The notes: generated from the letters alone by a model not told the origin. A stretch of DNA of 64,000 nt from Echinicola pacifica DSM 19836 (GCF_000373245.1 NZ_KB890759.1:114852-178851), one strand, 5' to 3'; positions 37,187 through 46,629 are shown, numbered from the stretch's first letter. A program made the numbers and translations.

Positions 37187-37831
37187 TTACATAGGCTGAC
37201 TTTCTCCATCTATTGAGTTTATTTTCTTATGGATTTCTTGAATTGATTTTTCAAATAAATCCCCGCCAAACTCCTCATTATCAAGGGATAGAATGATTGT
37301 ATCCTTGACACCCATCATCGAAAAAACAAATTTCAAGTAAGTAGTTTGGAAGTTCATATGTTCATTTTTTTCATCTTTCCCATAGCCTGTATCTCCACGG
37401 CTAGATAAAAGGTATAATTTTTTATTACTCAATAAGCCGATATAATCTCCATCTGGTTTTCCTGATCGGAATTTCCAGGTTTCATTTATACGCATCACCT
37501 GATCGATATAGGCCTTTAGTCCACTTGGAATCGACCAATTATACATAGGCGTGCCCAAGACAAAAATATCATGTTCCCTGAGCTCTTTCACCAACACATT
37601 ACTAAGCCTCAGTCCTTCCTGGTTTTTCTCAGTTCTAAGTTCTGGGGCTATAAATGCGCTAGCGATCCAGTTTTCATCAATGGCGGGGATACAGTCTAAG
37701 CCTATTTCTCTGAAGGAAAAGGAATCCAAAGGAAACCTTTCCTGCCAATTTTCCTGAAATAATTTGGTGAGTTTTCTGCTATGTGATCGTTCGTTTCTTA
37801 CGCTGGCGTTGATAATAAGTATTTTTTTCAT
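37187..37831 (-). CDS. FMN-dependent NADH-azoreductase-like flavoprotein
   Basis: A 214-residue flavodoxin-fold protein. The phosphate-binding loop is in ILIINASVRNERSHSRKLT at the N-terminus, the FMN/quinone loop is GTPMYNWSIPSGLKAYIDQV near 95-115, and SSRGDTGYG follows near 150. These match the AzoR/NQO group, which reduces quinones and azo compounds in two-electron steps. It is the downstream gene of a module with a Crp/Fnr regulator 70 bases upstream on the same strand, and an inverted repeat covers its start codon, so expression is probably controlled by that regulator. Confidence 0.87.
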   Translation of the reverse strand: MKKILIINASVRNERSHSRKLTKLFQENWQERFPLDSFSFREIGLDCIPAIDENWIASAFIAPELRTEKNQEGLRLSNVLVKELREHDIFVLGTPMYNWSIPSGLKAYIDQVMRINETWKFRSGKPDGDYIGLLSNKKLYLLSSRGDTGYGKDEKNEHMNFQTTYLKFVFSMMGVKDTIILSLDNEEFGGDLFEKSIQEIHKKINSIDGESQPM

Positions 37832-37854
37832 TTGCTTTCTGGTTATAAAGCAAA
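37831..37854 (-). promoter_or_regulatory. Inverted repeat at the start of the azoreductase-like gene
   Basis: TTTGCTTT (37831-37838) and AAAGCAAA (37847-37854) form a perfect 8-base inverted repeat with an 8-base spacer. It overlaps the first base of the start codon and lies in the gap after the Crp/Fnr gene. This is a candidate operator for that regulator. Confidence 0.5.
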
Positions 37855-37900
37855 ATTGGAAAGGAAAAAAGGGGGAAAAATTGATCTAGGTCAATGGATA

Positions 37901-38470
37901 TTATTTATTCTTAATTCGGCTGATAAATTCTGGAGAGATGCCCAAGTAGGATGCTATCAGGTATTGAGGGACTTTCTGTGCGATCAATGGATAGTGTGCA
38001 ATAAAATCATGATACCTCTCCTCCGCTGCCATGGTATTTTGCACAATTATCCTTCGCTGCAAGCTCCCCAAGTAACTTTCTAGGATAATCCGGAAGTACC
38101 GCTCCAATTGAGGCAAAGATGCCAGCATATCCTGAAAAGCCTGACGATGAATTTGGATAATATGGGTGGTTTCCAAGGCCTGAATTGTATAATTTGAGGG
38201 TTTCTGTTTATTGAAGCTTAATAAATCCGTGGCCCACCAATCCTCAATGGCAAAGAATAGTATTTCCTCTGTCCCACGGGTAGGATTGATATAGAAGGCC
38301 TTCAAAGCACCCGAAACCACATAATTGTCAGTGATACTCAGTTCTCCATTTCTCAGCAAATATTCCCCTTTTTGGAGAACCCTTTCTGTCCAGTAAGAAT
38401 CAAACAATATCATCTCCTCCTCAGTCATTTTGATATGCTGCAATATATTCTGGTGAAGTTTTAAGTGCAT
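37901..38470 (-). CDS. Crp/Fnr family transcriptional regulator (azoreductase module)
   Basis: A 189-residue regulator with an N-terminal cyclic-nucleotide-binding-like jelly roll (VLQKGEYLLRNGELSITDNYVVSGALKAFY) and a short C-terminal HTH ending YLIASYLGISPEFISRIKNK. This short form is common in Bacteroidota. No cysteine cluster for an Fe-S cofactor is visible, so it is not an oxygen sensor of the classical FNR kind. It stands upstream of the azoreductase-like gene on the same strand, with a candidate operator in the 69-base gap. Confidence 0.88.
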   Translation of the reverse strand: MHLKLHQNILQHIKMTEEEMILFDSYWTERVLQKGEYLLRNGELSITDNYVVSGALKAFYINPTRGTEEILFFAIEDWWATDLLSFNKQKPSNYTIQALETTHIIQIHRQAFQDMLASLPQLERYFRIILESYLGSLQRRIIVQNTMAAEERYHDFIAHYPLIAQKVPQYLIASYLGISPEFISRIKNK

Positions 38471-38732
38471 GGATGCTTTTATTGACTTATGATCATTTTT
38501 GAGATGGATGAAAGTGGGGAGATGAAAGGAATTGCTTTCTCCTAATCCGAGGGCCTAAAATTATATAATCTCTATTGAAATAGAACGAAATGAGAAACTT
38601 TCAAACCATCTTAGATTTATCCTATGTCATTATCTAATCAAAACTATCGCCCCAATTTCGATTTTCTATGAGTGGATAAAAAGAGAAAAGTATGATCCAA
38701 AGTGGATTCTTCCAGAAAATTGATTGGCTTTC

Positions 38733-39218
38733 CTACAATGGCTTTTTTAATTCATATACATAGCATTCCAGGCCTTCAAATATCCGCTCTTCCAAAAATT
38801 CAAAACCTAACCTTTCATAAAATCGATGGGCATTGATATTATTTTTCAAGGGATCAACCAGAATCCCAGTGATTTCGGGTTGCTGAAAACAACGCGCTAT
38901 CGCCAAACCCATGGCAATAGTTCCGTATCCTTGACTCAAATACTCTTCCTCCCCTATCCAAATGTCAATTGCCCTTTTGGACTGAGCTATCTCTCCCCAA
39001 TAATGCGTCTCTTCCTCATATGGGTCGATTATTTGGATCATCCCAATTGCATTACCATTTAGGACAATCATCAGCTGCTCACGCCAGACAGGCTGACGCT
39101 TGAGTTCGATCTCCCAATTCCAATCACTATCAGGGTCACAATCAATAATATGTTGCTTAGTATCCCAAAGTCTCAATAGCTTAAGATCAAGAATACTTGC
39201 AGCTCTTAATTTTAACAT
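38733..39218 (-). CDS. GNAT family N-acetyltransferase (AAC(6')-like)
   Basis: A 161-residue acetyltransferase. The acetyl-CoA pyrophosphate loop is SQGYGT at 95-100, followed by NNINAHRFYERLGFEFLEE, the usual C-terminal strand-helix. The order RAIDIWIGEEEYLSQGYGT, then DPLKNNINAHRFYE, resembles the aminoglycoside 6'-acetyltransferase branch. Resistance cannot be claimed from motifs alone, and small GNATs of this branch also act on other amines. It is flanked by gaps of more than 140 bases on both sides. Confidence 0.8.
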   Translation of the reverse strand: MLKLRAASILDLKLLRLWDTKQHIIDCDPDSDWNWEIELKRQPVWREQLMIVLNGNAIGMIQIIDPYEEETHYWGEIAQSKRAIDIWIGEEEYLSQGYGTIAMGLAIARCFQQPEITGILVDPLKNNINAHRFYERLGFEFLEERIFEGLECYVYELKKPL

Positions 39219-39367
39219 CTAAAGCCCATTTTCTAATTCTAAACCTCTCCAATTACCCCATACAAAGCTCATAAAGGGATTTCCCTCTGCACTATTTTAC
39301 ACTAAATTAATAAGTAAGGTGATTTGCTAAAACTAAACTTAATCCGACATCGTCTTGAATCCCATAA

Positions 39368-40174
39368 TTAATTATCGATCCAGCTGTAGTAGTGAATATT
39401 ATTCCAACTGTTGAGGGAAATTGTAACGCCGGAATTCTCTTCAATATTTGTAGCGGTAAAGTCATTGAGGACCGTCGCGAGATCATAAAAGGCCTCTATA
39501 TCGTCATAAATAAAGTACCTAGAGGGAAAGTTAAGCCAGTTTCCTGAAGAACTCACTGGATAGGGAATTCTTCCTTCACCCTCAAATTCAAACTCCGTAA
39601 ATGCCGGGTTTTGCTCTAGTAGGGCCATAAAATCAGTATAAATATGACCATTGTCCGTATTGGTTCCGCATACAAAGGCAAAGGAATTTTCGGGAAGTCT
39701 AAAGGTATTTTCATATAAAGAGCTGGTAAACTCATGATTTAGACTTGAAATAGCAATTGATTTTTCCGTGATATCTATAGAATATTGATCAATTCTATTT
39801 CCATTAATAAAGGTGAGCTTTTTGATCATTGGCGGTAAATCAATAATTGAAGTGGCTGGCCCAAATGCCGTCAGGCATAAGTCATATTTAATAATCTGGT
39901 CGAACCTAACTATTAGTTCATCCCCCTTCATGAATTGAGAACTTGCTATACCGTAATTAAAACAGGGGAAGTTTTCTGAGCTTATCAAGCTCAATTTGAG
40001 TTCAGGCTCTTGTGCTTCATTGGTACTATATACCTCCTGAGGCATGAAGAGAATCTCCTGATCGATGGAGCCTCCGGTGATGTATTGAGCATATTCCGGA
40101 TCAGTACTATTTTCTATATCAGGATTACATCCTAATATTAAAATTGATAGGAAAAAAAAGGCTATTTTTTTCAT
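39368..40174 (-). CDS. Lipoprotein of unknown function
   Basis: A 268-residue protein with a type II signal peptide: MKKIAFFFLSILILGC, with lipobox LILGC and Cys16. The mature part has mixed strands and a few acidic loops and ends with a serine/asparagine-rich tail. No family motif is recognised. It is probably anchored to the outer membrane or periplasmic face as are most Bacteroidota lipoproteins. It stands alone. Confidence 0.75.
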   Translation of the reverse strand: MKKIAFFFLSILILGCNPDIENSTDPEYAQYITGGSIDQEILFMPQEVYSTNEAQEPELKLSLISSENFPCFNYGIASSQFMKGDELIVRFDQIIKYDLCLTAFGPATSIIDLPPMIKKLTFINGNRIDQYSIDITEKSIAISSLNHEFTSSLYENTFRLPENSFAFVCGTNTDNGHIYTDFMALLEQNPAFTEFEFEGEGRIPYPVSSSGNWLNFPSRYFIYDDIEAFYDLATVLNDFTATNIEENSGVTISLNSWNNIHYYSWIDN

Positions 40175-40360
40175 TAAGATTTAATTATCAGGCCATTTAT
40201 ACCATTATAGAGCAAGGGCTCATTCTATTTTTTGCACAAAAATGGCTAATCAACCAGAATGCAACCTTGAACTGAATACTAGGCAAATTAACCAAATCCA
40301 TGTATTTTCCGATTATCTGAAGCAAACTATCTTAATCAAATATCACCAAGAAAAGGCCTA

Positions 40361-41356
40361 TTATTTGTTGTTTTGAAGAAAATCAAGGGACTTATCCAGC
40401 GCTATTTTCGCAGCATCAGTATCCAAATTAAACTGGTATTCATGTGGTAATTCTGGCTTATAATCCATTGGGAAGAATAAGGAATCAATAGTCACCCCAT
40501 AGGGCCCCAGCTTCTTAGCAAAGGCCCTGGAATGAGAAAGCAAGGGATCACCATTCCCTGCGGAGATAAAACTCGGTGGAAATTCAGGCCCCACAAAATC
40601 GATAATCGAAGCCCCCTTTAAGCTTGCGTTAGCTTCAATATCCTTGGTGCCACTATAAGCCCATAAGACCGTTCTCAAAAATCCTCCAAAGTCTCCACTA
40701 AAGTCCGCTTGACCGATATCATAAGCTCCACAATAGAGAATCATTCCAGAAAGTTGTTCCGTGTGGATGGCTGGTGTGATTCCCATAAGTTTTGCATATG
40801 TAGCATCGCTTATTATTGCTGCATTCTGCGCGACAATCTGCGCCCCTCCCGAATCCCCCGCAAGGAAAACAGAACTGAAGTTGAGCTTTAATTCTTCTGA
40901 ATTATCATTAAGAAATTTTAAAGCTTCGTTGGTTTGAATAACAGGCCTTGGATATTTTTCTTCTGGAGCAATAGAATAATCAATAGCTACGACCACATAT
41001 CCTTTGGAGGCTAATAGCTTAGAATAATTCCTCAAATGCTCCTTTTTTCCTGAAATCCAGCCACCCCCATGGACCCAAACGATCACAGCCATGGATTGGT
41101 AAATCGCTGGAGCCACTGCAGGGTAATATATATCCAGCAATGCATCAGGATCTGTAGGGTCATAGACTATATCCAAATTTTGGCTTATTCCCTGAGGAAC
41201 ATGCTTCTCCAATGAATCATTGACTTTCTCCGCCTCCTGTTCGAAGGCATATCTAATTAATAGCGCCGCAGGCCATGGTGAAACTTTAAAAGCTATATAA
41301 AGTGATACAGCCACGATTGAAATAATAATTCCAACTATTAAAAATGGTTTTTTCAA
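40361..41356 (-). CDS. Alpha/beta hydrolase (carboxylesterase/lipase type)
   Basis: A 331-residue hydrolase with an N-terminal membrane-anchoring segment (about 5-24). The oxyanion motif is HGGGW at 96-100, and the nucleophile Ser169 is in GDSGG. Acid and histidine are expected in the SAGNGDPLLSH region and near the C-terminal LPHEYQF. This fits the hormone-sensitive-lipase-like/BD-FAE group of esterases. Because of the N-terminal helix it is probably exposed to the periplasm. No operon partner is visible. Confidence 0.87.
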   Translation of the reverse strand: MKKPFLIVGIIISIVAVSLYIAFKVSPWPAALLIRYAFEQEAEKVNDSLEKHVPQGISQNLDIVYDPTDPDALLDIYYPAVAPAIYQSMAVIVWVHGGGWISGKKEHLRNYSKLLASKGYVVVAIDYSIAPEEKYPRPVIQTNEALKFLNDNSEELKLNFSSVFLAGDSGGAQIVAQNAAIISDATYAKLMGITPAIHTEQLSGMILYCGAYDIGQADFSGDFGGFLRTVLWAYSGTKDIEANASLKGASIIDFVGPEFPPSFISAGNGDPLLSHSRAFAKKLGPYGVTIDSLFFPMDYKPELPHEYQFNLDTDAAKIALDKSLDFLQNNK

Positions 41357-41584
41357 TTTGATTTCCTTCCTGAAAAATAAACTATCCCCAATGTATTATT
41401 ATGATCCCAGCCCCAGATATCTGGATCACAAAAGGTCCTATGCTGTAGGCTTTCACCAACTAATTCCATTCAGGCTGAGAGGTGAATTAAAATAAATACT
41501 GAAGGGTAATTTAATGACAGCTCCCCCCATTTTAAGTAGAAATACAGCGATTTTGATTGAATTAAAAAGGCAATTACCCCATGA

Positions 41585-42349
41585 TCAATTCCAGATTTCA
41601 TTGGAGGCAGTTAGAATTATGGGGTCCTTATCAGTAATCAGTATGGTTTGTTCATGCTGAGTCACATAGCCTCCCTTGTTCCCCACTAGAGTCCAACCGT
41701 CTTCTAGCTCCACTGCAACGGTAGAATTGGTGGAGATAAAAGTCTCTATTGCCACGGTAGAATTTTTCTTAAACCGTTCCTTATTTCCTTTAACCCTATA
41801 GTTCAGGATATTATCAGGCTTCTCGTGCAAGCTTCTTCCTACACCGTGGCCAGCCAAATTTTTGATAACTTTAAAGCCTAACCTTTTTGCTTCAGTTTCT
41901 ATTAAAAAGCCCACATCGGAAATTTTCACCCCGCCCTTTATACTGCTAATGGCCTTATGTAAAATGTCCTTAGAAGCATCTACAAGAGCTTGGTGGCCAT
42001 GGATATCCTCTCCCAAAATGAATGAGCCACCATTGTCTGACCAGAACCCATTTAATTCCGCCGAAACATCAATATTAATCAAATCACCCTCCTTCAGGAT
42101 TTTCTTTGGATTTGGAATGCCATGGGCAGCCTCCTCATTGACGCTAATGCAGGTATATCCAGGAAAACCATAAGTTTCATAAGGGGCTGATTTAGCACCA
42201 TATTTCCGTAGAATAGCTCCACCGTACTCATCTAATTCCTTTGTGGACATACCAACTGTGGCGTATTCCCTCATCAGCTTAAGAGTGGCTCCCACCACCT
42301 CACTGATTTCTTTCATTCCGATTAGCTCTGATTCTCTGGTAATGGACAT
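41585..42349 (-). CDS. map: Type I methionine aminopeptidase
   Basis: A 254-residue enzyme that removes the initiator Met from new proteins. The metal ligands of the pita-bread fold can be seen: Asp in INIDVSAELNGFWSDNGG (two aspartates), His in AGHGVGRSLHEKP, Glu in VAIETFIS and Glu in THEQTILIT. The substrate histidine motif NEEAAHGIPN is present. The usual TIEP is AIET here, a variant seen in second MAP copies. The expected ribosomal-protein neighbourhood of the housekeeping map is absent, so this is probably an extra copy. Confidence 0.92.
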   Translation of the reverse strand: MSITRESELIGMKEISEVVGATLKLMREYATVGMSTKELDEYGGAILRKYGAKSAPYETYGFPGYTCISVNEEAAHGIPNPKKILKEGDLINIDVSAELNGFWSDNGGSFILGEDIHGHQALVDASKDILHKAISSIKGGVKISDVGFLIETEAKRLGFKVIKNLAGHGVGRSLHEKPDNILNYRVKGNKERFKKNSTVAIETFISTNSTVAVELEDGWTLVGNKGGYVTQHEQTILITDKDPIILTASNEIWN

Positions 42350-42604
42350 ATTCGTAGAATTTATAGTGCGGCAAAAGGTTCAGAAGGTGGGAGCGCTGAA
42401 AGTGCTAAGCCCAATCCTCCTCTAAACATTGCTTTAGTACAAAATTATGATTACTTCCCTAATTAAAAAACTTATATTCCACTTAAGCATATATAGTTGC
42501 CCCAGGTGTATGATACACAACCAGTCCAGATATTGAAGCAGTTAGGAACCTAAGCTTCATCCAATGATCCCAAAATTAGCATAGGTTTATAGAAACACGA
42601 TGGT
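42350..42604. other. Intergenic region upstream of map
   Basis: With the adjoining terminator and 3' flank this forms a 386-base gap. A minus-strand TAATTTTG box (42440-42447) fits the -7 consensus about 90 bases before map, but the -33 box is missing. Nothing else is recognised. Confidence 0.35.
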
Positions 42605-42632
42605 AAAAAAAAAAACGACCCCGTCGGGGTCG
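42605..42632 (-). terminator. Terminator of the small lipoprotein gene
   Basis: CGACCCCG and CGGGGTCG form a perfect 8-base inverted repeat with a one-base centre, so the real loop is larger. On the minus strand it is followed by about eleven Ts. It lies 104 bases past the stop at 42736. Confidence 0.85.
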
Positions 42633-42735
42633 AATAGATTACTACCAATTTCCTTATAAACTCTTGGCCTCATCGAAGTCAGTACTGAATTGTCTCTGAT
42701 TTATTAAATTGGTAGGTATAAAGGAAAAATCAAGA

Positions 42736-43254
42736 TCAACTAGAAATTTTCAAGCCTTCTACTTTTTTATACGTAAATGCCAAACAACTAATAGCCAACT
42801 CACTTGTTGGACCATTGCATTCATTTAGCAATGTGAAACTATCCATAGAATCCGAAAAAATTAAACCGCTGTGACTTACTAAGTTATCTGGACTGAGCCT
42901 ATTCTCAAAGTCTTCTTTGGCTATACAGTTACCAGGTAGCTCGGAACCATCAGCATTTGATGCAAATGAGGAGGTGAGGGATAATTTAAAAAGCTCCCCA
43001 ATCAACTCATAAGACCCTTCTTTATAAGCCAGCAAGCAGGGTTCATTGAAGTCCGGCCCACTCACAAAGTTCTCAATCAATATCTTGCCAGTTTTGGCGA
43101 AGGTCATCACCTCATAATATGTAAACTCCCCTTCGGTAGTTCCAAAATTACAAACATAGGCCCCTTCAAAATAAATAGTTGGATTATCATCTTCTTTAGT
43201 ACATGAGAAAAGAGTGATTGCCAGTAAACTCAATAGTAGAATATTCCTTTTCAT
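42736..43254 (-). CDS. Small lipoprotein of unknown function
   Basis: A 172-residue protein with a type II signal peptide MKRNILLLSLLAITLFSC (lipobox LFSC, Cys18) followed by acidic TKEDDN. The mature part has four or more Cys residues (for example VCNFGT, EPCLLA, GNCIAKE, LNECNGP) that may form disulfides in the periplasm. No family is recognised. It is the last gene of the moderate-GC region before the AT-rich cassette-like array. Confidence 0.75.
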   Translation of the reverse strand: MKRNILLLSLLAITLFSCTKEDDNPTIYFEGAYVCNFGTTEGEFTYYEVMTFAKTGKILIENFVSGPDFNEPCLLAYKEGSYELIGELFKLSLTSSFASNADGSELPGNCIAKEDFENRLSPDNLVSHSGLIFSDSMDSFTLLNECNGPTSELAISCLAFTYKKVEGLKISS

Positions 43255-43869
43255 ATTTTTTTAAAATCAACAGTTTAATAATACGAAACATTAATGAATT
43301 TAACTAGGCCAATAAGAATTTATTCAGCCAAAGAATAAATAATAAAAACACCCCCTTGTATGACTAGTATTTAAGTTTAAAAAAGGATTAATTTCAACCA
43401 TTTTCAGGCAAATAACACCTAAGTCATCCACCTGATTCAAGACTATGATGGCCATATAAACTATTACATATCAATGAACAATTGCTGTCAAAGAAATTCG
43501 ATGGGAGTCTTAAAATGCTATTTTAAATGGGAAGCTAATTTTCATGTAAATCAATTTGGCCTTATTTGAAAAGGATATTACAAAGAAAAGTAAGAAGGGC
43601 CTGATCTGACACAGTTTTATGTCTATTCCGGGGGGAAGCAAGAAGAGCAGCATTGGAATTAAATTTCTTGACACAAAATGATAGCCATTTACCTTAGGAA
43701 TGCCTTATGAAGCAGCAAAAGCCGTCCTGCCCTTTCCCGAATCTTAATATTTACAAAACACTAAATACCATGCTTCATTATGTGTCTTTCCATCCTGCCA
43801 CTTTAGCCGTGTATTTAACAGCACTATAAGGGCTTGGTGGGATGGAAACAAAAGAAATAGGAATGGATG
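43255..43869. other. Gene-free junction between core region and AT-rich array
   Basis: About 615 bases without a convincing ORF on either strand. Base composition falls noticeably across this stretch. I see no tRNA, integrase fragment or flanking direct repeat. It is the left boundary of the cassette-like region. Confidence 0.45.
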
Positions 43870-43992
43870 GACCGATATAATCTATTAAAGCTATTGGGGC
43901 TAGTTGAATCTGGCTAGATTTTTACTAAAATTGCCGAAGAACCTAGCATGCATCAGAGTATTCATCGGGCTAGTGTCATTATATACGGTGAT
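43870..43992 (-). repeat. attC-like inverted repeat R1 (weak)
   Basis: The left arm contains ACCGATATAATC and the right arm TCATTATATACGGTG, which pair imperfectly across about 100 bases. It lies directly past the stop of the NQO-like gene. It is the weakest member of the series and may be a decayed end site. Confidence 0.35.
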
Positions 43993-44000
43993 GGTGGTAG

Positions 44001-44579
44001 TTATTTCAAGCTTTCACCTAACAATGTTACTTTTTTCAACCACTTTTCTCTAAAATCCAAACTTGAATTTTTTATTGAAGCAATATAGGTTGTTTTTACA
44101 GGGCTTATTCCGCAAAATTTTAATGTTCCGTTTTTGAATTGGTTGATTGTTGGGCTTTTCATTATCAGAAAATCATACCATTTTGGCGTATCAGCTGTAA
44201 TAATTAATCGTGCCGATTTCCCTTTCAATAGTTTTTCAGGAAATGCTTTTCCCTCGATAGGTAGATAAGTAATTGACGGTAAAAATGTTCTGTCTATAAA
44301 TCCTTTCATTAGAGCTGGATAGCCATACCACCACATTGGGAATACCCATACAATATGGTCTGCCTTTTTAATTTTTTCTATGGCTAAAACTAAATCAGGC
44401 TCCAATTCCATTCTTTTCCGATAGCCAAATTGCAGATTAGGATTAAATTCCAACTCCGTAATGTTAATTTGAGAGATTATAGAGTTTGTTTTATTTGCTC
44501 CTTCTGTATAAGCTTCCGATAATGCGTAATTAAAGCTCTCTTTGTCAGGATGTCCGTTAATTATTAATACTTGTTTCAT
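44001..44579 (-). CDS. NAD(P)H-dependent flavodoxin-fold oxidoreductase (NQO/KefF-like)
   Basis: A 192-residue flavoprotein with the N-terminal loop VLIINGHPDKESFNYALSEAY and the FMN/quinone loop FPMWWYGYPALMKGFIDRTF near 80-99. These are the hallmarks of the NQO1/MdaB/KefF group that reduces quinones and related electrophiles. It follows a Crp/Fnr gene by 60 bases on the same strand, with a 10-base perfect inverted repeat just before its start, and is the second such module in the window. It lies at the left end of the attC-like array. Confidence 0.88.
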   Translation of the reverse strand: MKQVLIINGHPDKESFNYALSEAYTEGANKTNSIISQINITELEFNPNLQFGYRKRMELEPDLVLAIEKIKKADHIVWVFPMWWYGYPALMKGFIDRTFLPSITYLPIEGKAFPEKLLKGKSARLIITADTPKWYDFLIMKSPTINQFKNGTLKFCGISPVKTTYIASIKNSSLDFREKWLKKVTLLGESLK

Positions 44580-44581
44580 AT

Positions 44582-44608
44582 TTGTTCTTTGTTTTGTGCA
44601 AAGAACAA
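44582..44608 (-). promoter_or_regulatory. Inverted repeat upstream of the NQO-like gene
   Basis: TTGTTCTTTG (44582-44591) and CAAAGAACAA (44599-44608) form a perfect 10-base inverted repeat with a 7-base spacer, two bases before the start codon and just past the Crp/Fnr gene. Candidate operator. Confidence 0.55.
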
Positions 44609-44639
44609 TACTTCATAGCCTTTTTAAAAGGACATTTGT

Positions 44640-45203
44640 CTATTTCGTAATCGTCTTTCTTATTCTACTTAAATGTCTTTGGGTAATCCCTAAATAGGAA
44701 GACAGAAAATTTAAGGGAATTGATTGTAAATATTCAGGTTGATTTATCAGTAAATCCTTGTATTTTTTTTCTGCGGATTCTTTCTGCAACAAGAAAACTC
44801 TTTTTTCCATCTTGATATATTCCTGTTCAGCAATTAATTTGAAAAATCTCAGCCAATTTGTACTTGATTCCTCTAAAATTAAAATTTCTTCCCTTGATAT
44901 AGTTAATAACTCTATATCTGTTAAAGCTTGAATATTTTCAACTGTTTTTGTTTGAGATAAGAAAGAAGAGTAAGCACTAACAAATGAATTTGAAAAGGTA
45001 AAACAATAGGTAACTTCCTCTTCGGATGACGAATAATAGAATGACCTAAACAAACCAGAAACCACAAAAGCAACTTCTTTGGATATTCGATTTTCTTTGA
45101 TAAAAAAATCACCTTTTTTCAATTTCTTATGCCGAACCTTACTTTCAAAAAGGTCAATTTCATTTTCGGTTAAAATGTCAAATTTTTGTAAGTAGTTCCT
45201 CAT
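44640..45203 (-). CDS. Crp/Fnr family transcriptional regulator (NQO module)
   Basis: A 187-residue short Crp/Fnr regulator. The jelly-roll part includes KKGDFFIKENRISKEVAFVVSGLFRSFYY, and the C-terminal HTH reads LNFLSSYLGITQRHLSRIRKTI. It is clearly related to the other two regulators of this kind in the window but not identical. It stands upstream of the NQO-like gene on the same strand, and the R2 repeat lies just upstream of its start, so regulator plus enzyme form one cassette-like unit. Confidence 0.88.
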   Translation of the reverse strand: MRNYLQKFDILTENEIDLFESKVRHKKLKKGDFFIKENRISKEVAFVVSGLFRSFYYSSSEEEVTYCFTFSNSFVSAYSSFLSQTKTVENIQALTDIELLTISREEILILEESSTNWLRFFKLIAEQEYIKMEKRVFLLQKESAEKKYKDLLINQPEYLQSIPLNFLSSYLGITQRHLSRIRKTITK

Positions 45204-45215
45204 TTTTTAAATACT

Positions 45216-45347
45216 GCTAAGGGTCTCGTATAAGAAAAATAGCAGATTTGGATGTGCCATTTTTTAGTTTTTTAATAACCTTTAATTTACTTATTTTCTT
45301 TTGCTTAAGTGGGCAAACCATTATTTTTCATATACGTTGTTGTTAGC
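45216..45347 (-). repeat. attC-like inverted repeat R2
   Basis: The arms CGTATAAGAAAAATA (left) and, reversed, CGTATATGAAAAATA (right) match at 14 of 15 positions. Outer boxes are GCTAAG on the left and GTTAGC on the right, the latter containing the stop codon of the gene at 45343. Length is about 132 bases. Confidence 0.6.
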
Positions 45348-46497
45348 GGCTATGATTTTCATTCCAATCCACTTTTGTTATTTTATTTCCGTCTATTATC
45401 AAAACAGATACTTCTCTATTAAGCCCTATTCCATAATGGTCTAAATTCATTAAAATATAATTCCCATATTGTTTGGTGATTGGGTCGTGTGTATATAAAT
45501 CACTAAAAAATAAAGGATTTACAATCTCAATTTCGTTGCCATTAATTTCTGCAAGAAAAGTTAAGTCAGCAAGATGAACTATAAATAACTCTTTGCTTTG
45601 GTATTTGAAAGATGAGAATATTTGAACTCCATAAAAATCAACCTTTTTCTTGTATGCATTCGATAGGTCAGTATAACCTAAAGCCTCTCCATTTATTGTT
45701 TTTCTGATTTCGTTTGGTTTTGCTAAAGTCAATTTTCTTGGGTTAGCTATAGTTTTAATTTCAGTTGAACCACCACCATGTCCCAAATGAGCCAATACAT
45801 TATATCCATTTTTGTCCTTGATAACTGAATTGGCACAAGTAGATTCGGTAAAAAATGTTTTTGAAGATTTTTTTTCGTAGAAATAAACGGTTCCACCCCA
45901 TTCTCCATAACAATCTCCATAAACTATGAATTCATCATCTTCAAATAGTTTAGGTTGATTTCTTAAAGGAAAATAGTCTTTATGTTTTATCCATTTATTT
46001 CCATTCCATTTATAAATTGAATTACCAGATAATGCTCCTAATTGATTGTCGATAAGCCAATGATATTTAAACTTTTTAGTATTCAGTTTATTCTCAAGTT
46101 TTGTATCTCTTTCAATACTGTCAAGTTTAAAACAAGCAAACTTACCATTCTCGAATAGGGAAACCAGTGAATTTTCATAGATAACTGAAAACGATTTGGG
46201 GAAATTTTTAACGTAATCTTTATCTTCTTCAGCATCTTCATATTTCTCTGCGAAATATGGATTTTTAACCACAATATGAGTTGTATCGAAATCTATAAAA
46301 TTTTTGCTGACAGAAACATTGAATTTTCCTTTAAATGGACTTGTATAAAGACTATCGCGTCTAATTGTAATTTCATCCCTAGTTTGTTTTTGAAAATGAT
46401 CCACGAGCTGCTTTTCAAAATTTAATTGCTTGTTTTGAGCAGAAACCGAAATCGAAAATCCCCAAATTAATAAAAGGTACAAGTGTTTCTTCATCAT
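45343..46497 (-). CDS. Secreted protein of unknown function
   Basis: A 384-residue protein with a Sec signal peptide (MMKKHLYLLLIWGFSISVSAQ, start at 46497 or 46494). The mature part contains short strand repeats and motifs such as VYGDCYGEWGGTVYFYEKKSS and HLGHGGGSTEIKTIANP that suggest a beta-propeller-like fold, but I recognise no named family. The stop codon lies inside the outer box of the R2 repeat, as expected for a gene cassette. Confidence 0.7.
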   Translation of the reverse strand: MMKKHLYLLLIWGFSISVSAQNKQLNFEKQLVDHFQKQTRDEITIRRDSLYTSPFKGKFNVSVSKNFIDFDTTHIVVKNPYFAEKYEDAEEDKDYVKNFPKSFSVIYENSLVSLFENGKFACFKLDSIERDTKLENKLNTKKFKYHWLIDNQLGALSGNSIYKWNGNKWIKHKDYFPLRNQPKLFEDDEFIVYGDCYGEWGGTVYFYEKKSSKTFFTESTCANSVIKDKNGYNVLAHLGHGGGSTEIKTIANPRKLTLAKPNEIRKTINGEALGYTDLSNAYKKKVDFYGVQIFSSFKYQSKELFIVHLADLTFLAEINGNEIEIVNPLFFSDLYTHDPITKQYGNYILMNLDHYGIGLNREVSVLIIDGNKITKVDWNENHSR

Positions 46498-46498
46498 T

Positions 46499-46626
46499 GC
46501 CGCTAGCGTTTATGTATATGATTATTGGCATCTTTCAAGCACAGAATTTAGTAAATAAAAACCGAATATAAAATCCGAGAGGATTATCGTAAGCACGCTA
46601 GAACTAATAATAAACGGTATTGGCAA
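46499..46626 (-). repeat. attC-like inverted repeat R3
   Basis: The left arm, GCCGCTAGCGTTTATGTATA and onward, pairs with the right arm (reversed GCCAATACCGTTTATTAT). Outer boxes are GCTAGC and ATTGGC. Arms also share AGCAC/GTGCT-like inner parts. About 128 bases between the secreted protein start and the HxlR stop. Confidence 0.5.
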
Positions 46627-46629
46627 TAA

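Noticed and set aside
38733..39218. Aminoglycoside resistance gene
   Set aside because: The GNAT protein resembles AAC(6') enzymes in motif order, but substrate cannot be assigned from motifs, so it is only called AAC(6')-like.
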